Shown here piece after piece: positions 1-5,231 of a stretch of 8,817 nucleotides of DNA; positions within the stretch are counted from its first letter, which is position 1, and every line of letters begins with the position of its first letter. Below the pieces are notes generated by a model, which was given only the letters and a program-made list of their open reading frames with translations, was not told where the DNA came from and did not search any database. The stretch is from an uncultured Bacilli bacterium (GTDB taxonomy: Bacteria > Bacillota_I > Bacilli_A > ML615J-28 > CAG-698), in NCBI GenBank assembly GCA_947624315.1, contig CANQJU010000035.1, forward strand, positions 1 through 8,817. Direction: 5' to 3'. The position numbers were made by a program, and so were the translations under genes.

Positions 1-357
1 AAATACCAAATAAATTAATGTTAATACTAATCCACTAAAAACAACTATTAATATGGATAAACCAATACTATTAGAAGCTTTTTCATCTTCTTTTCTCCCC
101 AAACTTAAACTTACAAAGGCACATGCTCCATCTCCAATCATTACCGCAATAGCTAAAGCAATAACTGTCAAAGGAAACACAACTGTATTTGCCGCATTTC
201 CATATGATCCTAAATAACTCGCATTAGCAATAAATATTTGATCTACAATATTATATAAAGCACCAACTAATAATGAGATAATGCAAGGTAAGGCATATTT
301 CCTCATTAATTTTCCAACTTTTTCTGTTTCTAGAAATCCTTGTTCTACTTGTTCCAT
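1..357 (-). CDS. MATE family multidrug efflux transporter, N-terminal part (runs off window)
   Basis: This is the first 119 codons of a multidrug and toxic compound extrusion (MATE) transporter, an inner-membrane antiporter that exports cationic or hydrophobic compounds using a sodium or proton gradient. The visible protein begins MEQVEQGFLETEKVGKLMRK and continues with the first transmembrane segment containing YALPCIISLLVGALYNIVDQ, the hallmark P...LYN(I/M)VD motif of MATE helix 1. It then has a GDGACAFVSLSLGRK-type loop and the start of a further helix. I chose the ATG at 355-357 because GGAGG lies five bases upstream; an in-frame ATG at 367-369 sits inside that ribosome binding site region and is less likely. 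The gene has its own promoter at 434-462 and a terminator-like hairpin in its leader. A second MATE gene lies beyond the two regulators. The family call is secure; the substrate is unknown. Confidence 0.9.
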   Translation of the reverse strand, partial: MEQVEQGFLETEKVGKLMRKYALPCIISLLVGALYNIVDQIFIANASYLGSYGNAANTVVFPLTVIALAIAVMIGDGACAFVSLSLGRKEDEKASNSIGLSILIVVFSGLVLTLIYLVF

Positions 358-361
358 AATT

Positions 362-366
362 TCCTC
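362..366 (-). promoter_or_regulatory. Ribosome binding site of the first MATE gene
   Basis: On the minus strand GGAGG is followed by AAATT and then ATG at 357. This five-base spacing decides the start codon in favour of the ATG at 357 over the ATG at 369, which overlaps the same motif. Confidence 0.75.
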
Positions 367-379
367 CATATAAATAAAA

Positions 380-415
380 AAATTGCGCAAATCCAAAACT
401 GGACTTACGCAATTT
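380..415 (-). terminator. Leader hairpin with U-tract: intrinsic terminator or attenuator before the MATE start
   Basis: Arms 380-394 and 401-415 can pair over 15 positions around a 6-base loop (395-400). The two positions that mismatch on the plus strand become G-U wobbles in minus-strand RNA, so the structure is preserved specifically in the transcript reading towards the MATE gene. It is followed on the minus strand by a run of seven T. It lies downstream of the MATE promoter (434-462) and upstream of its ribosome binding site, so the pump's own transcript must pass it. It may end transcripts of the regulator gene at 478-699, attenuate the MATE gene, or both. Confidence 0.75.
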
Positions 416-433
416 ATGCTACTCGTTATAATT

Positions 434-462
434 ATTTTATCATTTTTTAAAAATTTTTTCAA
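434..462 (-). promoter_or_regulatory. Promoter of the first MATE gene
   Basis: The minus strand shows TTGAAA at 457-462, a 17-base spacer and TAAAAT at 434-439, a near-consensus sigma-A promoter. The predicted start is near 427, giving a leader of about 70 bases that contains the terminator-like hairpin. A sequence at 416-430 on the plus strand (ATGCTACT then TTATA) resembles the upstream block of the two regulator promoters and would overlap the transcription start, but the match is imperfect. Confidence 0.65.
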
Positions 463-477
463 ATAAAAAAATATTTT

Positions 478-699
478 TTACAATTTTTTAAAATCAAAAA
501 GATCCTTTACTTCAATATTTAAGGCAACAGCTATTTTTTCAATATTTCTTAAAGTTATATTCTTTTCTGCTCTTTCTATTTGTCCTATATAAGTTCGATG
601 TAATCCAGATATATCTCCTAATTCCTCTTGAGAAATACCGGCATTAGTTCTAAGTTCTTTTAATCTTTGTCCAAATAACTTATTAATATTTTCTTTCAT
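478..699 (-). CDS. XRE-family HTH regulator, C-protein-like (73 aa)
   Basis: This is a single-domain DNA-binding protein of the XRE/Cro-C1 type, acting as a dimeric transcription regulator in the cytoplasm. The helix-turn-helix covers about residues 23-46 (SQEELGDISGLHRTYIGQIE and following). The GLHRTYIGQIERxEKNI signature is typical of small regulators related to the controller (C) proteins of restriction-modification systems, and the whole protein is one HTH domain as in that family. It is very similar to the next gene (850-1080), with the same ending VKDLFDFK, so the pair looks like a tandem duplication. An AAGGA ribosome binding site lies about ten bases before the ATG. Its promoter at 727-755 carries the shared C-box-like site. 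No restriction enzyme is adjacent; the neighbours are MATE pumps, so control of efflux and of its own gene is the likely role (inference). Confidence 0.9.
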   Translation of the reverse strand: MKENINKLFGQRLKELRTNAGISQEELGDISGLHRTYIGQIERAEKNITLRNIEKIAVALNIEVKDLFDFKKL

Positions 700-726
700 A
701 TTTTTTATTCCTTTTCCATATATAAT

Positions 727-755
727 ATATTAAAGAAATTAAACTTTAATTTCAA
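727..755 (-). promoter_or_regulatory. Promoter of the first XRE regulator gene
   Basis: TTGAAA at 750-755 and TAATAT at 727-732 on the minus strand are separated by exactly 17 bases. The same two hexamers at the same spacing precede the second regulator gene. The expected transcription start is near 720, about 20 bases before the start codon. Confidence 0.8.
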
Positions 756-774
756 CAGCCTATAAGTAGCATTT
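748..774 (-). repeat. 27-bp direct repeat, copy 1 (operator block including -35)
   Basis: These 27 bases recur without a mismatch at 1125-1151. The block includes the -35 hexamer and the bases just upstream, and contains CTATAAGTAG at 760-769 (minus strand CTACTTATAG), an inverted pair CTA-N4-TAG. The core ACTTATAG equals the core of known C-boxes such as GACTTATAGTC bound by restriction-modification controller proteins. The site is centred near -44, where a class II activator would sit. Confidence 0.75.
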
Positions 775-812
775 GCCATTTTTTGTTTTTTATTCATCCG
801 ATAAATAAAAAA

Positions 813-841
813 ATCTCTAAATAGCCTATACATTTAGAGAT
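813..841 (-). terminator. Intrinsic terminator of the second XRE regulator gene
   Basis: Arms 813-822 and 832-841 form a 10-bp stem with a 9-base loop, followed on the minus strand by a run of seven T. It lies just after the stop codon of the regulator at 850-1080 and separates the two regulator transcription units. Confidence 0.85.
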
Positions 842-849
842 ACAAATAC

Positions 850-1080
850 TTATTTTAAATTCTTAAAATCAAATAAATCTTTCACATCAATATCTAAAGA
901 AAGAGCAATCTTTTCAATGTTCTTTAAAGAAATATTTTTCTCAGCTCTTTCAATTTGTCCAATATAAGTGCGATGCAATCCTGATAAACTTCCCAATTGT
1001 TCTTGAGAAATACCAATATTATTTCTAAGTTCTTTTACCCTTTGACCAAACAAAGTTACCAATCTACTTTCATCTTTCAT
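850..1080 (-). CDS. XRE-family HTH regulator, C-protein-like (76 aa), paralogue of the gene at 478
   Basis: This is a second single-domain XRE/C-protein-like regulator. The helix-turn-helix lies at about residues 25-48 (SQEQLGSLSGLHRTYIGQIE and following), and the recognition region GLHRTYIGQIERAEKNI is identical to that of the first regulator, so both probably bind the same DNA site. Differences concentrate in the first nine residues and in conservative changes in the last helices. The ribosome binding site AGAAGG stands about nine bases before the ATG. The gene is its own unit, with a promoter at 1104-1132 and a terminator at 813-841. It is divergent from the second MATE gene (start 1259), and the stretch between them carries its operator copy and the related site in the MATE promoter. 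Heterodimer formation with the paralogue is possible but not shown. Confidence 0.9.
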   Translation of the reverse strand: MKDESRLVTLFGQRVKELRNNIGISQEQLGSLSGLHRTYIGQIERAEKNISLKNIEKIALSLDIDVKDLFDFKNLK

Positions 1081-1103
1081 AGTTATAAACCTTCTTCGTA
1101 TAT

Positions 1104-1132
1104 ATATTAATTAAAATTATGGTAAATTTCAA
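1104..1132 (-). promoter_or_regulatory. Promoter of the second XRE regulator gene
   Basis: TTGAAA at 1127-1132 and TAATAT at 1104-1109 on the minus strand are 17 bases apart, matching the promoter of the paralogous gene in both hexamers and in spacing, while the spacer sequence itself has diverged. Confidence 0.8.
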
Positions 1133-1151
1133 CAGCCTATAAGTAGCATTT
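1125..1151 (-). repeat. 27-bp direct repeat, copy 2 (operator block including -35)
   Basis: This is an exact copy of 748-774. The C-box-like CTATAAGTAG is at 1137-1146. Conservation across the -35 and upstream bases, against a diverged spacer, points to selection for protein binding rather than only recent duplication. Confidence 0.75.
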
Positions 1152-1205
1152 ACATTTTTTTACTTTTTTTGTTTTGAAAAATAAAAATGTCTATAAATAT
1201 TTATG

Positions 1206-1234
1206 TTGTTTTTAGATACTAAAAGTAGTAAAAT
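1206..1234 (+). promoter_or_regulatory. Promoter of the second MATE gene with embedded palindromic operator
   Basis: TTGTTT (1206-1211) and TAAAAT (1229-1234) are separated by 17 bases. The spacer contains ACTAAAAGTAGT at 1218-1229, an inverted pair ACTA-N4-TAGT. Its inner ten bases differ by one base from the CTATAAGTAG site in the regulator promoters. A protein bound here would block RNA polymerase, so this position suggests repression, unlike the upstream position in the regulator promoters. Confidence 0.6.
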
Positions 1235-1247
1235 ATATTATATTTAT

Positions 1248-1252
1248 AGGAG
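1248..1252 (+). promoter_or_regulatory. Ribosome binding site of the second MATE gene
   Basis: AGGAG is followed after six bases by ATG at 1259-1261. This places the true start well before the TTG at 1302 that opens the main downstream frame, and so exposes the frameshift in the gene. Confidence 0.8.
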
Positions 1253-1258
1253 CAAACT

Positions 1259-2699
1259 ATGATATTATCGATAAAAGAAAATAGAACGAAAGATATGACA
1301 GTTGGCAATCCTCTTAAAATTATTATCATTATTGCTTTCACTATTTAGTGGCAATGCCTTTCAACAACTCTATAATATTGTTGATACAATGGTTGCGGGA
1401 TATAATTTGGGAGATGAGGCCATTTCAGCAATTGGTTCTACCAATTCCCTTTATTCATTAATCATCAATTTGGCTTTTGGATTAAATGCTGGATATTCTA
1501 TTGTCATGACTAGATACTTTGGTAGAAAAGATATGGATAATTTGCGAAAATCAGTAGCCTTTTCTATTATATATAATATGACTATTGGTATTGTCTTAAC
1601 TATCTTTTCAACAATCTTTTTAAAACAATTAATGCATTTAATAAAAGTCCCTGATGAGATTTTTGATAATGCTTATGCCTATTTCATTATTATATTAGGT
1701 GGTATGCTATCAACTATTCTTTATAACATGTTTGCGGGAATATTAAGAGCTGTGGGCAACAGCAAAATGCCATTATATTTTTTAATTCTTTCAAGTGGAA
1801 TTAATATATGTATGGACTTATTGTTTGTTATGGTATTTAATTGGGGTATTATGGGTTTAGCTCTAGCCACAATCACAGCCCAAACAATATCAGCATTAGT
1901 TAGTGGCATTTATTTATGGAAATATTATAAAGAAATTATTCCAAATAAAAAAGATTTTCAATGGAATAAATTATTATGCAAAGCTCTATTTTCCATGGGG
2001 ATATCTATGGCTCTTATGAGTTGTGTAGTATCATTAGGTTCTGTTTTTTTCCAAGGAGCAACCAATGAACTGGGGTCACAAATAATTACAGCTCATACAA
2101 CAGCAAGAAAAATAATAGGGATACTAAATCTTCCCATCAGTTCACTATCAACAGCTCTATCAACATTTGTTGGTCAAAACTATGGAGCTAATAAAATGGA
2201 AAGAATTAGGTCGACTTTGTTCAAAGTTATTTTATTAGTTGTTATTATATCTGTAATATTTTTTATACTTGTTTTTCTTTTGGGCAAATGGTTATTAATT
2301 GCCTTAACAAATTCAAAAGATGAAGAAATGTTAAAAAATGGTATACTGAGCTTAAGAATTCATTTTTCAATGTTCCCTGCTTTAGGAATTCTTTTATGCT
2401 TAAGAAATGCACTACAAGCAATGGGACATAAAGTTACTCCTGTAATATCAAGTTCTATGGAATTGGGATTAAAATTACTTTCAGTATTTTCTTTTATTCC
2501 AAAATATGGATTTATTGCCGTATGCTTAACTGAACCAGTTATTTGGGGAGTTTGTATGATTTTCTTAGTAATCGTTTATATATATTTAGTAAAAATAAAA
2601 AAAATATATAATATAGAAAAATATTTATGTATATTAAAAAAGCAAAGGTTAATTAAATCCTTTGCTTTTTTTAGTTTTTTTGTAAATAACTTATATTAA
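1259..2699 (+). pseudogene. MATE family multidrug efflux transporter with N-terminal frameshift
   Basis: This is a membrane antiporter of the MATE family, expected to export drugs or toxins. The main frame encodes nearly the whole protein: FQQLYNIVDTMVAG in helix 1, GILRAVGNSKMPLY mid-protein, STFVGQNYGANKMERIR at the start of the second half, and LRNALQAMGHK. The well-placed AGGAG and ATG at 1259 open a different frame, MILSIKENRTKDMTVGNPLKIIIIIAF, whose MTxGNPLK start is the normal MATE N-terminus, but that frame stops at 1346-1348. Homology switches frame at about 1337-1346; restoring two bases there would recover the proline of helix 1 and the family's usual spacing between GNPLK and FQQLYN. 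The main frame alone can only start at a TTG at 1302 without a ribosome binding site. At the far end the frame reads through a strong terminator, so the last 20 or so residues look spurious. It is either a decaying gene or contains sequencing indels. Confidence 0.8.
2636..2671 (+). terminator. Intrinsic terminator, bidirectional, inside the 3' end of the MATE reading frame
   Basis: Arms 2636-2648 and 2659-2671 pair over 13 bases (core AGCAAAGG with CCTTTGCT) around a 10-base loop, and the A and T runs serve both strands. It stands between two convergent genes, ending the MATE gene and possibly the ATPase gene on the other strand. The MATE frame runs through it. Confidence 0.85.
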
Positions 2700-2730
2700 C
2701 GTGAATTAATATACCAATTATTATTATTTT

Positions 2731-4041
2731 TTAGTGATAAATATCTTTAATAAATATACTCATATATAGTGGGTAACATTTTATTTTAGGATTTGTACAA
2801 TTTACATTATTCATAGATAATTTTATTCCATAATTAATATTATTCTTTTCAATAATATTTTTAAAACTTATTGATTTAGTATTGTGTCCTGCTTTAATCT
2901 CTATTGGAACAATTTCATTATTTAATAATGTAACAAAATCAATTTCGAGTTTTTCATCTCTTCGATAATAATAAAGAGGAATGTTATTTTCCAATAATAT
3001 TTGGGCAATCACATTTTCAAATATTCCACCTTTAAATATTCCACAATTTCCTTTTAAAACTTCATATTGTACATTACCTTCATACATAGCCAAAAGCAAT
3101 CCTGTATCATTAAAGTATAATTTAAAACTTTTTAAATCGCGATATGCTCTTAAAGGTTTATCAAAAGTTTTTAATCTATAAATTTGATGAGCAAGTCCTG
3201 AATCAATAATCCATTTAATACTAGAATTATAATATCTAACATTACCGCAATTTTTAACAAGCTTGTATTGATATTTTTTATTATCTTTTGCAAGTTGATT
3301 AGGAATAGAATCATAACATTCCCTTACCTTTTCTTTAATATCTTTAGATGCATAATTAGCTAAATCATAATAATAATCATTCAATATTCTTTTTTGAGCT
3401 TCTACTACTAATCTAATATCTAATGTTTTCACAAAAATATTTACAACTTCTGGCATTCCTCCAACAACAACATATTGTAAAAACAATTCGTTTAATTTCT
3501 CGTGAATTGCTTCTGGCAACATCTTTTCTTCTTTGTAATAAGTTTCATATTGATCTATTAAATCTGAACCATATCCTAAAGCCCATAAAAATTCTTCAAA
3601 ATTCATAGGACTCATTTTCAATGTCTCAACATATCCAACTGGATAAGAAGAAACATTTCCTATCGCAATTTCTAACATAGACCCGCTTGTGATTACATCA
3701 AATCTTCCATCTATGGCAAATGATTTTAATGCAGTTAAAACATTAGGGCAAACTTGTACTTCATCAAAAAATAATAAGGTCTTTCCTTCAATAATTGGTA
3801 CTTTTGTATTATATGATGTTAGTTGAATAAGTAAAGAATCAATTGTTAATGCTCCATTAAATAAATCTCTTGCATTAACATCTAATTCAAAATTAATTTC
3901 ATATAAATAATCATAATTATTTTTAGCAAATTCTCTAATTAAATATGTTTTTCCAACTTGTCTTGCACCAAATAAAATTAAAGGTTTATTTCTTTTGTTT
4001 GCTTTCCAATTCAACAATGCATTTATTAACTTTCTTTTCAT
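2731..4041 (-). CDS. AAA_14/DUF4143 ATP-binding protein (436 aa)
   Basis: This is an intact member of the widespread bacterial and archaeal family with an N-terminal AAA_14 ATPase and a C-terminal DUF4143 nuclease-fold region. Walker A is GARQVGKT at residues 25-32, Walker B is LLFFDEVQ at 89-96, and a sensor-like TSGS is at 118-121. The C-terminal part carries a PD-(D/E)XK-like pattern: E366, D368 and E381-x-K383 within EIDFVTLLNNEIVPIEIKAG. The cellular role of the family is not established; proposals include nucleic-acid handling linked to mobile elements. The start is supported by AGAGG six bases before the ATG and by a promoter at 4065-4092. The full length matches the family. It stands alone as a transcription unit, convergent with the MATE gene. 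A three-copy repeat lies directly upstream. Confidence 0.9.
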   Translation of the reverse strand: MKRKLINALLNWKANKRNKPLILFGARQVGKTYLIREFAKNNYDYLYEINFELDVNARDLFNGALTIDSLLIQLTSYNTKVPIIEGKTLLFFDEVQVCPNVLTALKSFAIDGRFDVITSGSMLEIAIGNVSSYPVGYVETLKMSPMNFEEFLWALGYGSDLIDQYETYYKEEKMLPEAIHEKLNELFLQYVVVGGMPEVVNIFVKTLDIRLVVEAQKRILNDYYYDLANYASKDIKEKVRECYDSIPNQLAKDNKKYQYKLVKNCGNVRYYNSSIKWIIDSGLAHQIYRLKTFDKPLRAYRDLKSFKLYFNDTGLLLAMYEGNVQYEVLKGNCGIFKGGIFENVIAQILLENNIPLYYYRRDEKLEIDFVTLLNNEIVPIEIKAGHNTKSISFKNIIEKNNINYGIKLSMNNVNCTNPKIKCYPLYMSIFIKDIYH

Positions 4042-4064
4042 ATTTAACCTCTATTTATAATTAA

Positions 4065-4092
4065 ATTATAATATTGCTTCGAAAAAATGCAA
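4065..4092 (-). promoter_or_regulatory. Promoter of the AAA_14 ATPase gene
   Basis: On the minus strand TTGCAT (4087-4092) and a perfect TATAAT (4065-4070) are 16 bases apart. The -35 hexamer is supplied by the nearest unit of the repeat array at 4077-4165. The start would be near 4058, just before the AGAGG ribosome binding site at 4048-4052. Confidence 0.6.
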
Positions 4093-4165
4093 GAAATATA
4101 TATTTTACCTTCGAAAAAAATGCAAGAAATATATATTTTTCCTTCGAAAAAAATGCATATAAATA
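4077..4165. repeat. Three tandem copies of a 32-33 bp repeat
   Basis: Copies begin at 4077, 4109 and 4142 with CTTCGAAAAAA, then ATGCA and an AT-rich tract; the third copy diverges after ATGCATA. On the minus strand each of the first two full units reads TTGCAT, a T-rich stretch with TTCGAA, then AT-rich sequence including TATATA. Each can therefore supply a -35 and, in the neighbouring unit, a -10-like element. There are no distinct spacers, so it is not CRISPR. A fourth, diverged copy lies at 5141-5169. Confidence 0.8.
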
Positions 4166-4250
4166 AATCATATTTTTAAAATTTTATACTTGTGTTTTTT
4201 ATCTTTTTTATTCTAACAATAATTACAAAAATTATTTTATTTGAAATAAA

Positions 4251-4301
4251 AAACACATTAGATTTAAATAATCAATACATGATTACTTATCTAATGTGTT
4301 T
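4251..4301 (-). terminator. Intrinsic terminator after the small membrane protein gene
   Basis: Arms 4251-4263 and 4289-4301 form a 13-bp stem; a second 6-bp stem (4269-4274 with 4280-4285) can form inside the loop. A run of six T follows on the minus strand. It lies 12 bases beyond the stop codon of the gene at 4313-4615. Confidence 0.8.
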
Positions 4302-4312
4302 ATTTTATCTTA

Positions 4313-4615
4313 CTATAATAAATCTCTTTTTTCTTGTGAATAATTTTTATAGTAAACAGGTGTTTGATTTTTTTGTTCTTCTTTTTGACTCTTTCTCTTT
4401 TGACGAACAAATGTATAAACACCAGCACCAACTAAAACAGATGTTCCTGAGACTGTGAGAGCTATATTATTTGGTGATTGTTCTTCTGTGCTTTCTTCTT
4501 CAGAAACAGAGTCAGTTGGTTCACTTTCAACATAAATTATTTGTTTAAAAGAAGAAACGAAATATAAACCACTTAAGACAATTAACAAAAGTAAAATTTT
4601 AATTTTCTTTTTCAT
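4313..4615 (-). CDS. Small two-TM membrane protein, sortase-substrate-like tail without LPxTG (100 aa)
   Basis: I do not recognise a named family. Residues 1-6 are basic, residues 7-23 form a hydrophobic signal or anchor segment, and residues 29-47 are acidic and rich in Ser and Glu. Residues 51-70 (IALTVSGTSVLVGAGVYTFV) form a second hydrophobic segment followed by RQKRK at 71-75. The second segment with its basic stop strongly resembles the C-terminal cell-wall sorting region of Gram-positive surface proteins. However, the position where LPxTG would stand reads QSPNN, and 25 extra polar residues follow. It may be a remnant of a surface protein or a genuine bitopic or hairpin protein. Its ATG lies inside the last codons of an upstream frame ending at 4599 (ATGAAAAAGAAAATTAA arrangement), so translation could be coupled. 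The ribosome binding site is weak. A strong terminator follows. It may belong to a degraded surface-protein operon. Confidence 0.55.
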   Translation of the reverse strand: MKKKIKILLLLIVLSGLYFVSSFKQIIYVESEPTDSVSEEESTEEQSPNNIALTVSGTSVLVGAGVYTFVRQKRKSQKEEQKNQTPVYYKNYSQEKRDLL

Positions 4616-4704
4616 CTTTTTTATTCACTGTAGGTGATTTTTGCTCTTCACCTGAAATTTGAACATCTTTTTCAGATAATGGAAGTGGTTCTTCGTCTTT
4701 TAAA
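4599..4704 (-). pseudogene. C-terminal remnant of an unidentified gene
   Basis: An open minus-strand frame encodes YLKDEEPLPLSEKDVQ and then ISGEEQKSPTVNKKDEKEN before a stop at 4599-4601. It has no in-frame ATG, GTG or TTG and no ribosome binding site; the frame is open back to a stop at 4758-4760, but the upstream part looks non-coding. The acidic and lysine-rich end resembles the C-terminal tail of a membrane or secreted protein. It overlaps the start of the next gene by 17 bases, as consecutive operon genes do. Read as the surviving tail of a gene deleted together with the sirtuin's front half; this is inference. Confidence 0.35.
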
Positions 4705-4814
4705 TAACATATAGAAAAACAAATATTTTTTAAATGACAAATTAAATATATTTGGTTTTAAAAAACAATTATCATTTTTATGCAATTTTCACAAATCTAA
4801 ATACTCATAAATAA

Positions 4815-4848
4815 AAACCACCAAAGTCATATTAGCTATTGGTGGTTT
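4815..4848 (-). terminator. Intrinsic terminator after the sirtuin remnant
   Basis: AAACCACCA (4815-4823) and TGGTGGTTT (4840-4848) form a perfect 9-bp stem with a 16-base loop, followed on the minus strand by TTTTTATTT. It stands 19 bases after the stop codon of the sirtuin fragment. Confidence 0.85.
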
Positions 4849-4867
4849 ATCAAATAGATATCTATTA

Positions 4868-5152
4868 TTAACTTAATAATTTTTTTATAACATTAGCAAT
4901 ATCATCTTGCACTTCTAATGCTTTTTCTTTAATCTCATTAGGTACAAAAGCATACTGATTATTAATTCTTATTAGATATGCATCTTTAAGATTATATGTT
5001 AGTGCTTCAAATGGATATCTTATAATACTAGGTGTATTAAATCCTGCTCCTAATTCTAAAAATAAAATCTTTCTATTTTTATTATCTTTTATAAATCTTT
5101 TAAAAGCATTATTATGTTCATGCCAACAATCATCTTTAACAAAAAAATGCAA
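4868..5152 (-). pseudogene. SIR2-family (class M sirtuin-like) protein, C-terminal fragment
   Basis: Ninety-odd residues match the C-terminal end of SIR2-like NAD-dependent enzymes of the macrodomain-linked bacterial type (SirTM, protein ADP-ribosylation). The diagnostic stretch is ILFLELGAGFNTPSIIRYPF at residues 29-48, preceded by DDCWHEHNNAFKRFI and followed by LTYNLKDAYLIRIN. The NAD-binding GAGxS motif, the catalytic histidine and the zinc-binding cysteines that lie upstream in a full sirtuin (roughly 280-330 aa) are all missing. The frame is stopped at a TAA 15 bases before its only possible start, a TTG without a ribosome binding site. The first codons lie in a diverged copy (5141-5169) of the repeat found before the ATPase gene, which marks the breakpoint. 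The 3' end with its terminator is intact. No macrodomain or lipoate-ligase partner is in the window. Confidence 0.7.
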
Positions 5153-5169
5153 TAAATATATACTTTTTT
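5141..5169. repeat. Diverged solo copy of the 32-33 bp repeat at the sirtuin breakpoint
   Basis: AAAAAAATGCAA, then one changed base, then AAATATATA and a T run match the array at 4077-4165 with two differences over about 26 bases, but the TTCGAA part is absent. It covers exactly the truncated 5' edge of the sirtuin fragment, about 1 kb from the array. Confidence 0.55.
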
Positions 5170-5231
5170 ATTATCATATACAAAGCCTAAATAAATTTTA
5201 ATATATTAATTAAACTTATTTCAATTTATGT

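Noticed and set aside
380..477. Known riboswitch in the leader of the first MATE gene
   Set aside because: The leader is only about 70 bases with one hairpin; no guanidine, SAM or other known aptamer core could be recognised.
1302..1304. TTG as the start of the second MATE gene
   Set aside because: No ribosome binding site precedes it and the resulting N-terminus lacks the MATE start; the ATG at 1259 with AGGAG is far better and shows a frameshift instead.
2693..2712. Small inverted repeat ATATTAA/TTAATAT between the convergent genes
   Set aside because: Seven AT pairs only and no adjacent T run; the strong terminator at 2636-2671 already serves this junction.
4077..4165. Short CRISPR array
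   Set aside because: The units are contiguous tandem repeats with no unique spacers, and no cas genes are nearby.
4192..4458. Plus-strand open frame of 88 aa with hydrophobic start
   Set aside because: It runs across the terminator at 4251-4301 and antisense to the better supported gene at 4313-4615, and has no ribosome binding site. Its hydrophobicity reflects AT-rich sequence.
5189..5221. Hairpin downstream of the ABC transporter as its terminator
   Set aside because: The AT-only stem has an internal bulge and no T run follows on the minus strand; the transcript more likely continues to the terminator at 4815-4848.
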